Origin: an uncultured Eubacteriales bacterium
GTDB taxonomy: Bacteria; Bacillota; Clostridia; Lachnospirales; Anaerotignaceae
Direction of reading: 5' to 3'
DNA length: 22,143 bases
NCBI GenBank assembly: GCA_900546215.1
Contig: URCD01000031.1
Coordinates: 1-22,143, forward strand
Under the pieces are notes generated by a model. It was given only the letters and a program-made list of their open reading frames with translations, did not search any database and was not told the DNA's origin. Made by a program: the position numbers and the translations under genes. The stretch's first letter is position 1. Every line of letters begins with the position of its first letter. This document shows positions 1 to 7,249 of the stretch, in pieces.

Positions 1-522
1 CCTCTTAAACGTCTGAGGGGTTTGTATGCTGTACACATTGTCCCTGACTGGAGTGGAGAGCACAAAGCCGTCGCTGCCGCATATCTTAACCGTATCCTTA
101 GACCTGACGCCAACCGCGCAGGCCCCGTATTTTTCAGCGGCTGTTACTGAGGAGCTAATAATATCCTCCGTTACAAAGGGGCGCACCCCGTCGTGTACGA
201 TAACAATTTGACAGCGTTCATCCAAAGCCGATAAACCGTTATATACCGACTCATACCGTTCACTGCCGCCAAGCACATACTTTACAGGCTTGTTCAGAAA
301 ACTCAGAAGTGCTCTGCACTCATCAATGCCGCTTTTGCCCGATACGATTATTATTTCGTCAACAGCCGAACAGCCGCCAAAAACAGCGGCTGTTCGCTCG
401 ATAATAGTTTTTCCGCAAAGCTCTAAAAACTGCTTGGGCCTGTCCGCGCCCATTCTTTTTCCGCTGCCCGCGGCTACAATTACCGCAGAGCAAAAAATTT
501 TATCCTTCATAGCATTACTCAT
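1..522 (-). CDS. ispD: 2-C-methyl-D-erythritol 4-phosphate cytidylyltransferase, 3' end cut by window
   Basis: This enzyme transfers CMP from CTP to methylerythritol 4-phosphate in the non-mevalonate isoprenoid pathway, in the cytosol. The reading frame enters at base 522 (MSNAMKDK) or at the in-frame ATG at 510 (MKDKIF); neither has a strong ribosome binding site, so the start is uncertain. The nucleotide-binding loop AAGSGKRMG followed by RPKQFLEL lies near the N terminus. IVHDGVRPF and VRSKDTVK follow at the expected spacing, and the frame is still open at base 1 (VYSIQTPQTFKR). About 174 of roughly 230 residues are present. The start overlaps the end of the upstream yacL-like gene, so the two are almost certainly co-transcribed and translationally coupled, as is common in Bacillota. 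No promoter is visible between them. The family call is very secure. Confidence 0.95.
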   Translation of the reverse strand, partial: MSNAMKDKIFCSAVIVAAGSGKRMGADRPKQFLELCGKTIIERTAAVFGGCSAVDEIIIVSGKSGIDECRALLSFLNKPVKYVLGGSERYESVYNGLSALDERCQIVIVHDGVRPFVTEDIISSSVTAAEKYGACAVGVRSKDTVKICGSDGFVLSTPVRDNVYSIQTPQTFKR

Positions 523-1567
523 TCTTTATCTTAGTAAATATCATACGTCCGGCTGAGGTCTGAAGAACGCTTGTTACAACCACCTCAAGCACCTCTCCTA
601 TTTTGTTTGAACCGCCTTCAACTACTATCATTGTTCCGTCGTTAAGATAAGCGATACCCTGACCGTTTTCCTTTCCGGCCTTAATAATTGTCACCGTCAT
701 TTCCTCACCAGGGAGAAGCATAGGCTTAACTGCGTTGGCCAGCTCATTTATATTAAGCACCCTGACGCCCCTTACCTCTGCAACCTTATTTAGGTTATAA
801 TCGTTTGTCACAACATAAGCGTCCATTTTTTCAGCCATTTTCAGAAGCTTTGAGTCCACCTCAATCTTTTCCTTTGTGTTGAACTCCTTAATAACAACCG
901 GCACCTCAAGCTGCTTTTGTATCTCATTTAATATGTCCAGCCCTCTTCTTCCGCGGTTTCTTTTAAGACCGTCCGAGGAATCCGCAATATGTCTCAGCTC
1001 GTCAAGCACAAACGTCGGAATAATTATTTTCCCTTCTATAAAACCTGTATGAAGAAGGTCGAGTATTCTGCCGTCGATTATTACGCTGGTATCAAGAATT
1101 TTTGGACGTCCCGCTGAATTTTTAACCTGACTGTTTTTAAACATCGGCATTTCAAGCTCGTCCCTTTTTCTTGTGGCAACACGGTATCCTAAAAAACCAA
1201 GCGTAATATTAAGTATTACCGTTATGCCCGTACCCACAATACCGTAGCCGTTAAGGGCCACACCAATAAGGTTCGCTATTACAAGGCCTATAACAACGCC
1301 GAACACGCCTGTTATAAGTTCCTTGATTTCCATTTTTACAAGCTTGCCTTCCGCTATTCCTACCTGCTTCATAATCGCGTCCGCGGCTACGTCTGAAAAT
1401 AATATAAAATAAATGATTCCGATAAAAATGCCGAACAAAATAACAACGTAATCCGGTATATACTCCTGTATTCCCCAAAGATTATTGTTGTAAAAGGCAT
1501 ATAAAAGACCTACCGCTATAGTCATGACAACAAGTGTTACAACATACCTGAATATCTTTCTAATCAT
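515..1567 (-). CDS. yacL: YacL-like membrane protein with PIN and TRAM domains
   Basis: A 350-residue protein with four predicted membrane helices (about residues 8-26, 39-58, 84-106 and 109-130), a PIN ribonuclease-type domain (about 155-275) and a TRAM RNA-binding domain (about 285-346). The PIN acidic residues are present: D159 in ILDTSVIIDG, E190 in VLDEL, D238 in VDSKLL and D256 in VTNDYNL. The family is widespread in Bacillota beside ispD; its RNA target is not established here, so nuclease activity at the membrane is an inference from the domain. The ATG at 1567 is preceded by AGGAGGTG at ideal distance, which settles the start. A weak candidate promoter lies upstream (TTGCAC, 17 bp, TATTCT with an extended TG, around bases 1663-1693). 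The 195-base gap upstream also holds the terminator of the preceding operon. Confidence 0.9.
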   Translation of the reverse strand: MIRKIFRYVVTLVVMTIAVGLLYAFYNNNLWGIQEYIPDYVVILFGIFIGIIYFILFSDVAADAIMKQVGIAEGKLVKMEIKELITGVFGVVIGLVIANLIGVALNGYGIVGTGITVILNITLGFLGYRVATRKRDELEMPMFKNSQVKNSAGRPKILDTSVIIDGRILDLLHTGFIEGKIIIPTFVLDELRHIADSSDGLKRNRGRRGLDILNEIQKQLEVPVVIKEFNTKEKIEVDSKLLKMAEKMDAYVVTNDYNLNKVAEVRGVRVLNINELANAVKPMLLPGEEMTVTIIKAGKENGQGIAYLNDGTMIVVEGGSNKIGEVLEVVVTSVLQTSAGRMIFTKIKNE

Positions 1568-1720
1568 CTTTTCACCTCCTTTTTCATAATGCGACTTTAT
1601 ATGAGCCCTAGGTCACCTTATTTTCCCCGACAAAAAATAATATTCCCGCTAGGTTATCATACAATACAAGAATACCATAATCTTCAAATAAGTGCAAATG
1701 AAATAATATTACAATAATAT

Positions 1721-1747
1721 TAAAAAAGCCCGGCTGTTAAGCCGGGT
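1721..1747 (-). terminator. Intrinsic terminator closing the Crp-ABC-AAA-ADH operon
   Basis: On the minus strand a 7-bp stem (CCCGGCT/AGCCGGG, 1729-1746) with a four-base loop is followed by a run of seven T. It lies 16 bases after the stop of the iron alcohol dehydrogenase gene. Most of the remaining gap to base 1567 is AT-rich with no gene. Confidence 0.9.
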
Positions 1748-1762
1748 ACAATCGTTTTGTTA

Positions 1763-2866
1763 TCAGTATATCAGCAGGCTCTTTTTATACATTTCATAAA
1801 CCTCCCCGCGTGTAAGCGGATACGGATGAAGCGCAAGCTTTCCGGGAGTTGACATAAGCACGTCTGTATATCTCTCAACATCAGCCTCCGTAAACTCCTC
1901 TCTTGGCTCCAGCACAGACTTAAGGAAGTCATTGAAGCTTTCAAGGCTGTCAAAGCCAAGAATGTCAAGAATAGTGTTAGTCTTTGTCTGGTCAGGGAAA
2001 AGCTCAAGATAGGCCCTTGTAAATATAGCGTTGGCACGTCCGTGGGGTATACCCCTTTCATAGGTCGGCATATATCCGCAGGCATGTGGAAGCGATGTTC
2101 CGGCCTGTGCAATTACAATACCCGCGATTGTGGACATAAGGAGAAGCTTTTCCCTTATTTCCTCATTAAAGTCAAGCGCCTTAACAGCCGGCATGCACTC
2201 GGCAAAAATTTTAAATCCGCCCTCGGCTATTTTATCGCTTATAAAATTGGCCTTTTTAGATGTATAGCCCTCAATAAGGTGCGTAAGCGCGTCAATTGCC
2301 GTATTTACAGTTACCTTATCAGAGAGGCTCTCTGTATATTTCGCGTCAAGGAATGCGATATCCGCGAACGCCTTTTGAACCGCACCGTTTTTTGTACCCT
2401 GATTATGAAGCGTGAAAACAGCGTACTGAGTCGTCTCGCTTCCGGTTCCCGCAGTTGTGGCAACCTCTACAATGGGAGTATGGCGGTACTGTCCCTCCTG
2501 CATAAGCATATCAGCGCTCATACTGGGATTAGCTATAAGATATGACGCACCCTTAGCCGCGTCCATCGGCGAACCGCCGCCAATTCCAATTACAAAATCC
2601 ACACCCTCGGACAGGCCAATTTTTGCGGCCCTTTCTATTGTCTCAAGCGAAGGGTTTTCCTCAACCTCATCAAACAAAACGTGTCCTATGCCGACTGCGT
2701 CAAGCGCATTTTCTATGTCCTTCTGGGAACCGTTTATTTTAGCCGAATGTCTTCCTGTGAAGATAAGCGCTTTCTTTCCAAGGGGCAGAAATGCCTCCTT
2801 GTTGTTCATTATGCAGTCCTTGCCGAAAAACACCTTTGCAGGCATATAGTAGGTAAAAGCGTTCAT
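1763..2866 (-). CDS. Iron-containing alcohol dehydrogenase family protein
   Basis: A 367-residue cytosolic group III (iron-type) alcohol dehydrogenase, expected to interconvert an alcohol and an aldehyde or ketone with NAD(P)H; the substrate cannot be told from sequence. The nucleotide-binding motif GIGGGSPMDAAKG lies at about 94-106, and TTAGTGSETT at 137-146. The four metal ligands of the family appear at the right spacing: D192 and H196 in IDALTHLIEGY, H261 in SLPHACGY and H275 in GIPHGRANA. The ATG at 2866 has the strong site AAAGGAGG seven bases upstream. It starts 20 bases after the AAA ATPase stop and is followed by a terminator, so it is the last gene of that transcript. Length is normal for the family (about 380), and nothing looks broken. 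Confidence 0.92.
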   Translation of the reverse strand: MNAFTYYMPAKVFFGKDCIMNNKEAFLPLGKKALIFTGRHSAKINGSQKDIENALDAVGIGHVLFDEVEENPSLETIERAAKIGLSEGVDFVIGIGGGSPMDAAKGASYLIANPSMSADMLMQEGQYRHTPIVEVATTAGTGSETTQYAVFTLHNQGTKNGAVQKAFADIAFLDAKYTESLSDKVTVNTAIDALTHLIEGYTSKKANFISDKIAEGGFKIFAECMPAVKALDFNEEIREKLLLMSTIAGIVIAQAGTSLPHACGYMPTYERGIPHGRANAIFTRAYLELFPDQTKTNTILDILGFDSLESFNDFLKSVLEPREEFTEADVERYTDVLMSTPGKLALHPYPLTRGEVYEMYKKSLLIY

Positions 2867-2886
2867 AAGTATCCTCCTTTGGTAAA

Positions 2887-4164
2887 TCAGTCTTCTCTGC
2901 CTCTTATAACCTTTTCCGCGTAAAGGAAGGCCTTGACAGCGGATTTAAGGTCCTCACAGGTCAATATTGTCAGGCGAAGCACCTCTTCCTTTTCCCTGTC
3001 GGCCTCACTTGAGAAGCTTGGGAACGTCCTCTCCCATTCTATATATCTCTGGGCCGCTATGGACATGGAGTGCTCAAGAAGCCTTCTGGCCTCCCTTCCG
3101 TTGCCGAAGTTGCTTGCCTTTATCCTTTCCCTGAAAAATGGAAGGAGTATATCCCTCCAGCCGTCCTCCAGCCTGTAGCTGGCGTTATTGGCAAGAAGCT
3201 CAAATATATCCAGCATTTCCTCTTCATTATAGGATGAGAAATTGACCGTGAATGTAATACGGCTGCTTATTCCGGGGTTCTCATCAAGAAACCTTTTCAT
3301 CTTGTTGTGCTTATCGTCAATGTCCCCGCCGTAGCCGGCGAATATAATCAGCTTGTCATAGCTGTGGTCCTCTACCTCTATGCACAGCTGTGCGAGCGCC
3401 TCCTGTGAAAAGCTGTCGGTTCTTGCCGTTTCATTATAATTAACAAGGGAATAAGCCTCGTCAATTATTATTATATCATTATCCATGAAAATGTCATGTA
3501 CTTTCGCCGCTGTCTGTCCTATATATTTTGCCTTTAGCTGAGTTCCTGTGACGTAGGCTATCCTGTGGCCGCTTAAAACGCCCTCCTCGCTCATCATTCT
3601 CGCAAAATATCTGGCTGAGGTCGTTTTGGCGGTGCCCGGAGGCCCTATAAATGCGAACACCTTATGTATGTCCGCTGTATTCAGGTCATACAGCTTTCTT
3701 TTCTGGCTGTATGAGAATACTGCCCCAAGCTTGCATAGCGTTTCCTTCATCTCCTGCTGTCCGACTATATTCATGCATAAATCCTTATAGGCGTCAGTCT
3801 CTTTTGTATATACGCACCTGTCGTCTATTTTTCCCGCCTGAAGCAGATGCTTTCCGTATATTACGTATTTCTCCATGAAATTGAGCTCCTCTGCGTCCAA
3901 CTCCTTAAGAAAAACGCTCCGTCTGTCGGTAAAATCCACATCCTTTATAAGGTCAATATAATTAATTTTCTCATCGTCCTCAATTTTTTCCGGCATTGAG
4001 CGGTTTTCTCCATAGCCGTAATAGCCGTCCTCCAAGAGTTTTTTCCTGTAAACCTCATAAATTTTCTTCACGCACGCGTCTGCCCGCTCTTTTGTATAGC
4101 CCGTCGCAAAGAACGCATTGTCATATCCTCTTTTTTCATATATATCTATTTGCTTTTTATTCAT
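2887..4164 (-). CDS. CbxX/CfxQ (SpoVK)-type AAA ATPase
   Basis: A 425-residue AAA+ ATPase. The first 135 residues or so are charged and of no family I recognise. The AAA module follows: Walker A GPPGTAKT (174-181), Walker B IIIIDEA (231-237), sensor region IFAGYGGD, and arginine finger R302 in NPGISSRITF. These match the CbxX/EccA/SpoVK branch, which remodels partner proteins. No Rubisco, sporulation or type VII secretion gene is nearby, so the partner is unknown; the adjacent alcohol dehydrogenase is the obvious candidate. A TTG at 4176 opens the frame further upstream, but the ATG at 4164 has GGGTG five bases before it and lies just after a good promoter, so I prefer it. The Walker A loop has Ala where Gly is usual (GTAKT), which is tolerated in AAA proteins. 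Confidence 0.85.
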   Translation of the reverse strand: MNKKQIDIYEKRGYDNAFFATGYTKERADACVKKIYEVYRKKLLEDGYYGYGENRSMPEKIEDDEKINYIDLIKDVDFTDRRSVFLKELDAEELNFMEKYVIYGKHLLQAGKIDDRCVYTKETDAYKDLCMNIVGQQEMKETLCKLGAVFSYSQKRKLYDLNTADIHKVFAFIGPPGTAKTTSARYFARMMSEEGVLSGHRIAYVTGTQLKAKYIGQTAAKVHDIFMDNDIIIIDEAYSLVNYNETARTDSFSQEALAQLCIEVEDHSYDKLIIFAGYGGDIDDKHNKMKRFLDENPGISSRITFTVNFSSYNEEEMLDIFELLANNASYRLEDGWRDILLPFFRERIKASNFGNGREARRLLEHSMSIAAQRYIEWERTFPSFSSEADREKEEVLRLTILTCEDLKSAVKAFLYAEKVIRGRED

Positions 4165-4180
4165 AATATCACCCAATTAC

Positions 4181-4208
4181 ATTTTACCAGATAACAGATA
4201 TTAGTCAA
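4181..4208 (-). promoter_or_regulatory. Internal promoter for the AAA ATPase and alcohol dehydrogenase genes
   Basis: On the minus strand TTGACT (4203-4208), a 16-bp spacer and TAAAAT (4181-4186), with TGG directly before the -10 forming an extended -10. The -35 overlaps the stop codon of the ABC ATPase gene. Transcription would begin near 4174, ten bases before the AAA start. The last two genes may thus be expressed apart from the ABC importer. Confidence 0.6.
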
Positions 4209-4774
4209 TAATTATTATTAATAATTTCAAATATTTCTGCGTCCATTAATCCGGCGTCTGTCCTGTCATGAGTAACCATAATACAAAGCTTATCTGATAC
4301 AAAGCTTTTAAGAAATTCAGCTATGGCTTTCTTTCTTCCTGCATCTATACCGTTAAAGGGCTCGTCAAGCAGCATTATGCCGCCGTCAAAGGCCACTGCC
4401 CGTGCTATTGCAGTTCTCCGCTTCATTCCTCCGCTCATATCGGCTGGATACATATCAATGCATTCCGACAGGCCAGCTGCCTCTATGAAGCTGTCTGCGG
4501 CATTTCTGTTACGAGCCGTGAGCATAATATTTTCCTTTGCGCTTAACTGCTCCAGAAGTCTGTCCTCCTGAAAAACATATGAAATTCGACCCTCATTGCC
4601 GATTATGCTTCCCCCGTCGGCCTTAGTCAGGCCGGCTATTATATTAAGGACAGTGGTTTTTCCGCAGCCGCTTTGCCCGAACAGGCATATGGGCTGTCCC
4701 CTTTTCGCCTCAAAGGTAAGACCGTTTAAAATAGCTTTTCCATTATAGGATTTTTTTATATTGTCAAGCCGCAC
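4205..4774 (-). CDS. ABC importer ATP-binding protein (SsuB/TauB-like)
   Basis: This is the ATP-hydrolysing subunit of the importer encoded with the two genes upstream. Walker A is GQSGCGKTT, the Q-loop is VFQEDRL, the ABC signature is MSGGMKRR, Walker B is GGIMLLDEP, and the switch histidine is in VTHDRTDA. I place the start at the GTG at 4774 because GGGAGGTG lies five bases before it and the permease stop is four bases upstream; in-frame ATG 4792 and TTG 4819 lack comparable sites. At 189 residues it is shorter than usual for the SsuB/TauB/NrtD group (about 250): the C-terminal extension is missing, but all catalytic motifs are complete. It is clearly an operon partner of the permease. Confidence 0.9.
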   Translation of the reverse strand: MRLDNIKKSYNGKAILNGLTFEAKRGQPICLFGQSGCGKTTVLNIIAGLTKADGGSIIGNEGRISYVFQEDRLLEQLSAKENIMLTARNRNAADSFIEAAGLSECIDMYPADMSGGMKRRTAIARAVAFDGGIMLLDEPFNGIDAGRKKAIAEFLKSFVSDKLCIMVTHDRTDAGLMDAEIFEIINNNY

Positions 4775-4778
4775 AGCC

Positions 4779-5510
4779 TCACCTCCCGACATAGCGCACC
4801 AGCAGTCTTTCAAACACAACGCTTAAAATAATTATTACCGCCGTCCACGCAAAAAGCTGTTCTGTTTCAAGATATATTTTTGACTCATACAGCTTTCTTC
4901 CTATTGAAAACGCAGGCGAGCCTATTACCTCCGCCGCAACCCCGCTTTTAAAGGCAAAGCCAGCCCCTGTTACAACAGCCGAGCGCAGATATGGCTTTAC
5001 CGCGGGAATATAAATGTTCCGCAGCCTCATTTTTCCGGTGAATTCATACACCCTGGCCATTTCAAGCAATTTTTTGTCAGCCGAATTTATTCCCTCCGAT
5101 ATGTTGCTCCACACTATAGGCACCACAGTTAAAAATGATATAAATAATGGAACCGTGCCGGCTTTAAGCCACGCGAGGGCAAGTATTATAAATGAAGCCA
5201 CAGGAGCTGCCCTGACAATATCTATTAAGGGCTTAAACAGCATATATATAACTTTGCTTACGCCTGTGGCGGCGCCCAAAAGTATGCCGGCAGCAGTTCC
5301 GGCAAAGAACCCCAAGGCTATCCTTAAAAATGAAAAGGTGATGGTTTTATAAAAATCCGCATGTGAAATCAGGTCAACAGCCGCTTTCAGCGTATTAAGG
5401 GGCGAGGCAAAAAGAACGTCGCTTCCTATTATCATGTATGCGGCCTGCCATACGGCTATCCAAAATATAAAGACCAGTAATTTTTTATTTCTTGACATAA
5501 TAGAAATCAT
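4779..5510 (-). CDS. ABC importer permease (SsuC/TauC/NrtB-like)
   Basis: A 243-residue integral membrane protein with about six helices, the transmembrane subunit of the importer. The cytoplasmic coupling motif characteristic of this group (E-A---G, about 20 residues before a helix) is recognisable as EMARVYEFTGKMRLRNIYIPAVKPY, a stretch of 25 residues in the second half whose core is ARVYEFTGKMRLRNIYIP. The start overlaps the end of the lipoprotein gene by 26 bases; ATG 5510 (MISIMSRN) and ATG 5498 (MSRNKK) are both possible. An AGGAGG lies 14 bases before the first, so coupled re-initiation is likely. The transported compound is unknown; relatives move sulfonates, nitrate, or thiamine precursors. 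Confidence 0.9.
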   Translation of the reverse strand: MISIMSRNKKLLVFIFWIAVWQAAYMIIGSDVLFASPLNTLKAAVDLISHADFYKTITFSFLRIALGFFAGTAAGILLGAATGVSKVIYMLFKPLIDIVRAAPVASFIILALAWLKAGTVPLFISFLTVVPIVWSNISEGINSADKKLLEMARVYEFTGKMRLRNIYIPAVKPYLRSAVVTGAGFAFKSGVAAEVIGSPAFSIGRKLYESKIYLETEQLFAWTAVIIILSVVFERLLVRYVGR

Positions 5511-6453
5511 TTTCCGGCATTTTTCCTCCTACTGCTTTCGGCTCAGCCTCATAAAGCACGCCGAAAAATCCTGTAAGCATGTCCTTCATTTCATTGCCGT
5601 CTATATAGACAATATTGCAGTTGGGCACAGCTTTTTCAGCCGCCTTGGCTGAAGCCATAATCCCGTATTTCTCTACAAGCTCCGCCGCCTTAGAAATGTT
5701 TGAGTTTACATATTCTATGCTCTGTGCGTATTCCTTAAGGAAGGTATCCACAGCGTCGCTGTGCTCGTTCAAAAACTCGTTCCTTACAATCAAACAGCCC
5801 ATTGCCATATCGTATCCGCTTATTTTATTCCATTCCTCGGTTAAATCAAGGGCTATCCGTGTATTCTCGTTTTTCATTGTTACCGCTGTTACATTCGGCT
5901 CGGGCAGAAGCGCTATATCCGCTGTTCCCCCGGCAAGGGCAGAGGCAACCTCCGCATGCTCGCCCATATACTCCACATTCACATCGTTCACTCCGTTTTT
6001 TTCAAGAATATAGTCAAGGACATATTCAGGTACGGCTCCCTGTCCCGATGAATAAATAGTTTTGCCCGACAAATCGGATACGCTGTGGACTGTGTCTCCG
6101 TTTTCAAGAACATAAAGCACCCCAAGGGTGTTTACCGCAAGAACTGTCACGCCGCCTTCGGTCTTGTTATATAGGACAGAGGCAAGGTTGGTAGGCACCG
6201 CCGCAATATCAATTTCACCGCTGAGAATTTTAGCAGTTACGTCATCTGCGGCAGCAGCTACAGAAATATTATAGTTTCCCTCGGTTTCCCCTAAGCCGCT
6301 TCTTTCCATCAGCTCAACGGCACCTATTCCCGTAGGCCCCTTAAGCATCGCAGTGTTTATCACCGTATCGTCTGTTTTTGCGGCCTTTGAGCATCCGCCT
6401 ACAATTCCCGCAGCAATAACTGCCGCTGTAATTAACGCAAATAGTTTTTTCAT
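5485..6453 (-). CDS. ABC importer substrate-binding lipoprotein (MqnA/NMT1-like fold)
   Basis: A 322-residue lipoprotein: a basic N terminus, a hydrophobic segment and a lipobox ending in VGGC with C21 as the lipidated cysteine. The mature part resembles periplasmic binding protein type 2 proteins often labelled MqnA/MqnD/SBP or NMT1/SsuA-like, with PTGIGAVELMERSG near the start, GEIDIAAVPTNLA and LPEPNVTAV. It should capture a small solute outside the membrane and hand it to the permease. AAAGGAG precedes the ATG at 6453, and only one base separates it from the regulator's stop. The ligand cannot be read from sequence. The MqnA likeness does not imply menaquinone synthesis, since a lipobox and transport partners are present. 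Confidence 0.88.
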   Translation of the reverse strand: MKKLFALITAAVIAAGIVGGCSKAAKTDDTVINTAMLKGPTGIGAVELMERSGLGETEGNYNISVAAAADDVTAKILSGEIDIAAVPTNLASVLYNKTEGGVTVLAVNTLGVLYVLENGDTVHSVSDLSGKTIYSSGQGAVPEYVLDYILEKNGVNDVNVEYMGEHAEVASALAGGTADIALLPEPNVTAVTMKNENTRIALDLTEEWNKISGYDMAMGCLIVRNEFLNEHSDAVDTFLKEYAQSIEYVNSNISKAAELVEKYGIMASAKAAEKAVPNCNIVYIDGNEMKDMLTGFFGVLYEAEPKAVGGKMPENDFYYVKK

Positions 6454-6454
6454 G

Positions 6455-7144
6455 TCAAATCTCCTTTTTTATGTCCTTTATAATGTAAATTTTCCGTCCT
6501 TCATGCCTTATTATTCCTCTTTCCTCAAAGTCAGAAAGAATACGGTACAGGCTTGCCCTGCCTACATCAAGATACTCAGCCAAGGCCGTCATGCTCATTC
6601 CGTCGGCTATTAATCTGCCGTCGGGGTCCCTGTGACTGTTTTTCCTTAGATATTCCGCCGTCCGCGCCTCGGCGCCTCCTGCCGTAAAAATATCCAGTCT
6701 TTTATTAAGGAAAATCAGAGATTCCGAAAGGTGCTCTATAAAATTCATATTTACCTGCGGAGACATCCTCATTATCTCCTCCATAAGCTCTTTAGATATA
6801 AAAAGCAGGACACATTGGCCCTCCGCCTTCACCGTTGCAATAAAGCTTTCGTTTCTGCTGAAAAGCACCGAGCCTCCAAAGGCTTCCCCCGCCTTAAGCG
6901 TATTTATGAGAACACGGCCCCTGCTGTTTTTCATTACCGAAACACGGCCCTTAAGTATAACCGCAAGGCTGTTTCTGTAGTTATTGTAGTCGTAGATTAT
7001 TTCTCCCTTTGTATAGGACTCCCACTGGAAGCGCCCGTCGACCATAACAAATTCACTGATAAGCCCGGAGGTATTTTTAAATAAAAAGCTTTTTTCCAGC
7101 ACCGGTATATAATTTTTTTGTTCCTCTTTAGATATTTTTTTCAT
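6455..7144 (-). CDS. Crp/Fnr-family transcriptional regulator
   Basis: A 229-residue regulator with an N-terminal cyclic-nucleotide-binding-type barrel (SLAVILKGRVSVMKNSRGR, then LKAGEAFGGSVLFS) and a C-terminal winged helix-turn-helix (MSMTALAEYLDVGRASLYRIL). Only one cysteine (in GQCVLLF) is present, so it does not carry an FNR-type iron-sulfur cluster; its effector is unknown. TTG 7177 and two further ATGs open the frame earlier, but ATG 7144 has GAGGTG four bases upstream and sits downstream of the predicted transcription start, so I choose it. As first gene of the operon it most likely controls the importer that follows, and a near-palindrome at its own promoter suggests autoregulation. 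Confidence 0.88.
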   Translation of the reverse strand: MKKISKEEQKNYIPVLEKSFLFKNTSGLISEFVMVDGRFQWESYTKGEIIYDYNNYRNSLAVILKGRVSVMKNSRGRVLINTLKAGEAFGGSVLFSRNESFIATVKAEGQCVLLFISKELMEEIMRMSPQVNMNFIEHLSESLIFLNKRLDIFTAGGAEARTAEYLRKNSHRDPDGRLIADGMSMTALAEYLDVGRASLYRILSDFEERGIIRHEGRKIYIIKDIKKEI

Positions 7145-7160
7145 AAAGCACCTCATTATC

Positions 7161-7176
7161 TGTTTCATTTGAGACA
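7161..7176. promoter_or_regulatory. Near-palindromic candidate operator at the Crp/Fnr operon promoter
   Basis: TGTTTCATTTGAGACA is an imperfect inverted repeat (TGTTTC and GAGACA match at five of six positions around ATTT). It covers the predicted transcription start, six bases after the -10. TGT...ACA half-sites are typical of Crp/Fnr targets, so repression of its own promoter is plausible. Confidence 0.45.
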
Positions 7177-7181
7177 AAAAA

Positions 7182-7210
7182 AGTATATATCAGCACTGGC
7201 TGTCTGTCAA
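7182..7210 (-). promoter_or_regulatory. Consensus sigma-A promoter of the Crp-ABC operon
   Basis: On the minus strand TTGACA (7205-7210), exactly 17 bp, then TATACT (7182-7187). The -35 directly follows the T-run of the preceding gene's terminator. Transcription should start near 7175. Confidence 0.85.
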
Positions 7211-7240
7211 TAAAAAATCCCGGCATAATAATGCCGGGAT
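7211..7240 (-). terminator. Intrinsic terminator of the VWA-SLH surface protein gene
   Basis: A perfect 10-bp stem ATCCCGGCAT/ATGCCGGGAT (7217-7226 with 7231-7240), a four-base loop and a T-run on the minus strand, ten bases after the stop codon. Confidence 0.93.
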
Positions 7241-7249
7241 AAGTTTAAA

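Noticed and set aside
1702..1721. Direct repeat AATAATATT twice upstream of the yacL-like gene
   Set aside because: It is a short A/T-only repeat in an A/T-rich spacer, so chance is the likelier explanation.
2042..2545. 167-codon plus-strand frame opposite the alcohol dehydrogenase gene
   Set aside because: It is a shadow of the dehydrogenase frame, with low-complexity composition, no domain and no ribosome binding site.
5485..6453. Lipoprotein as a menaquinone-synthesis enzyme (MqnA/MqnD)
   Set aside because: It has a lipobox and sits with permease and ATPase genes, so it is a transport binding protein of the same fold.
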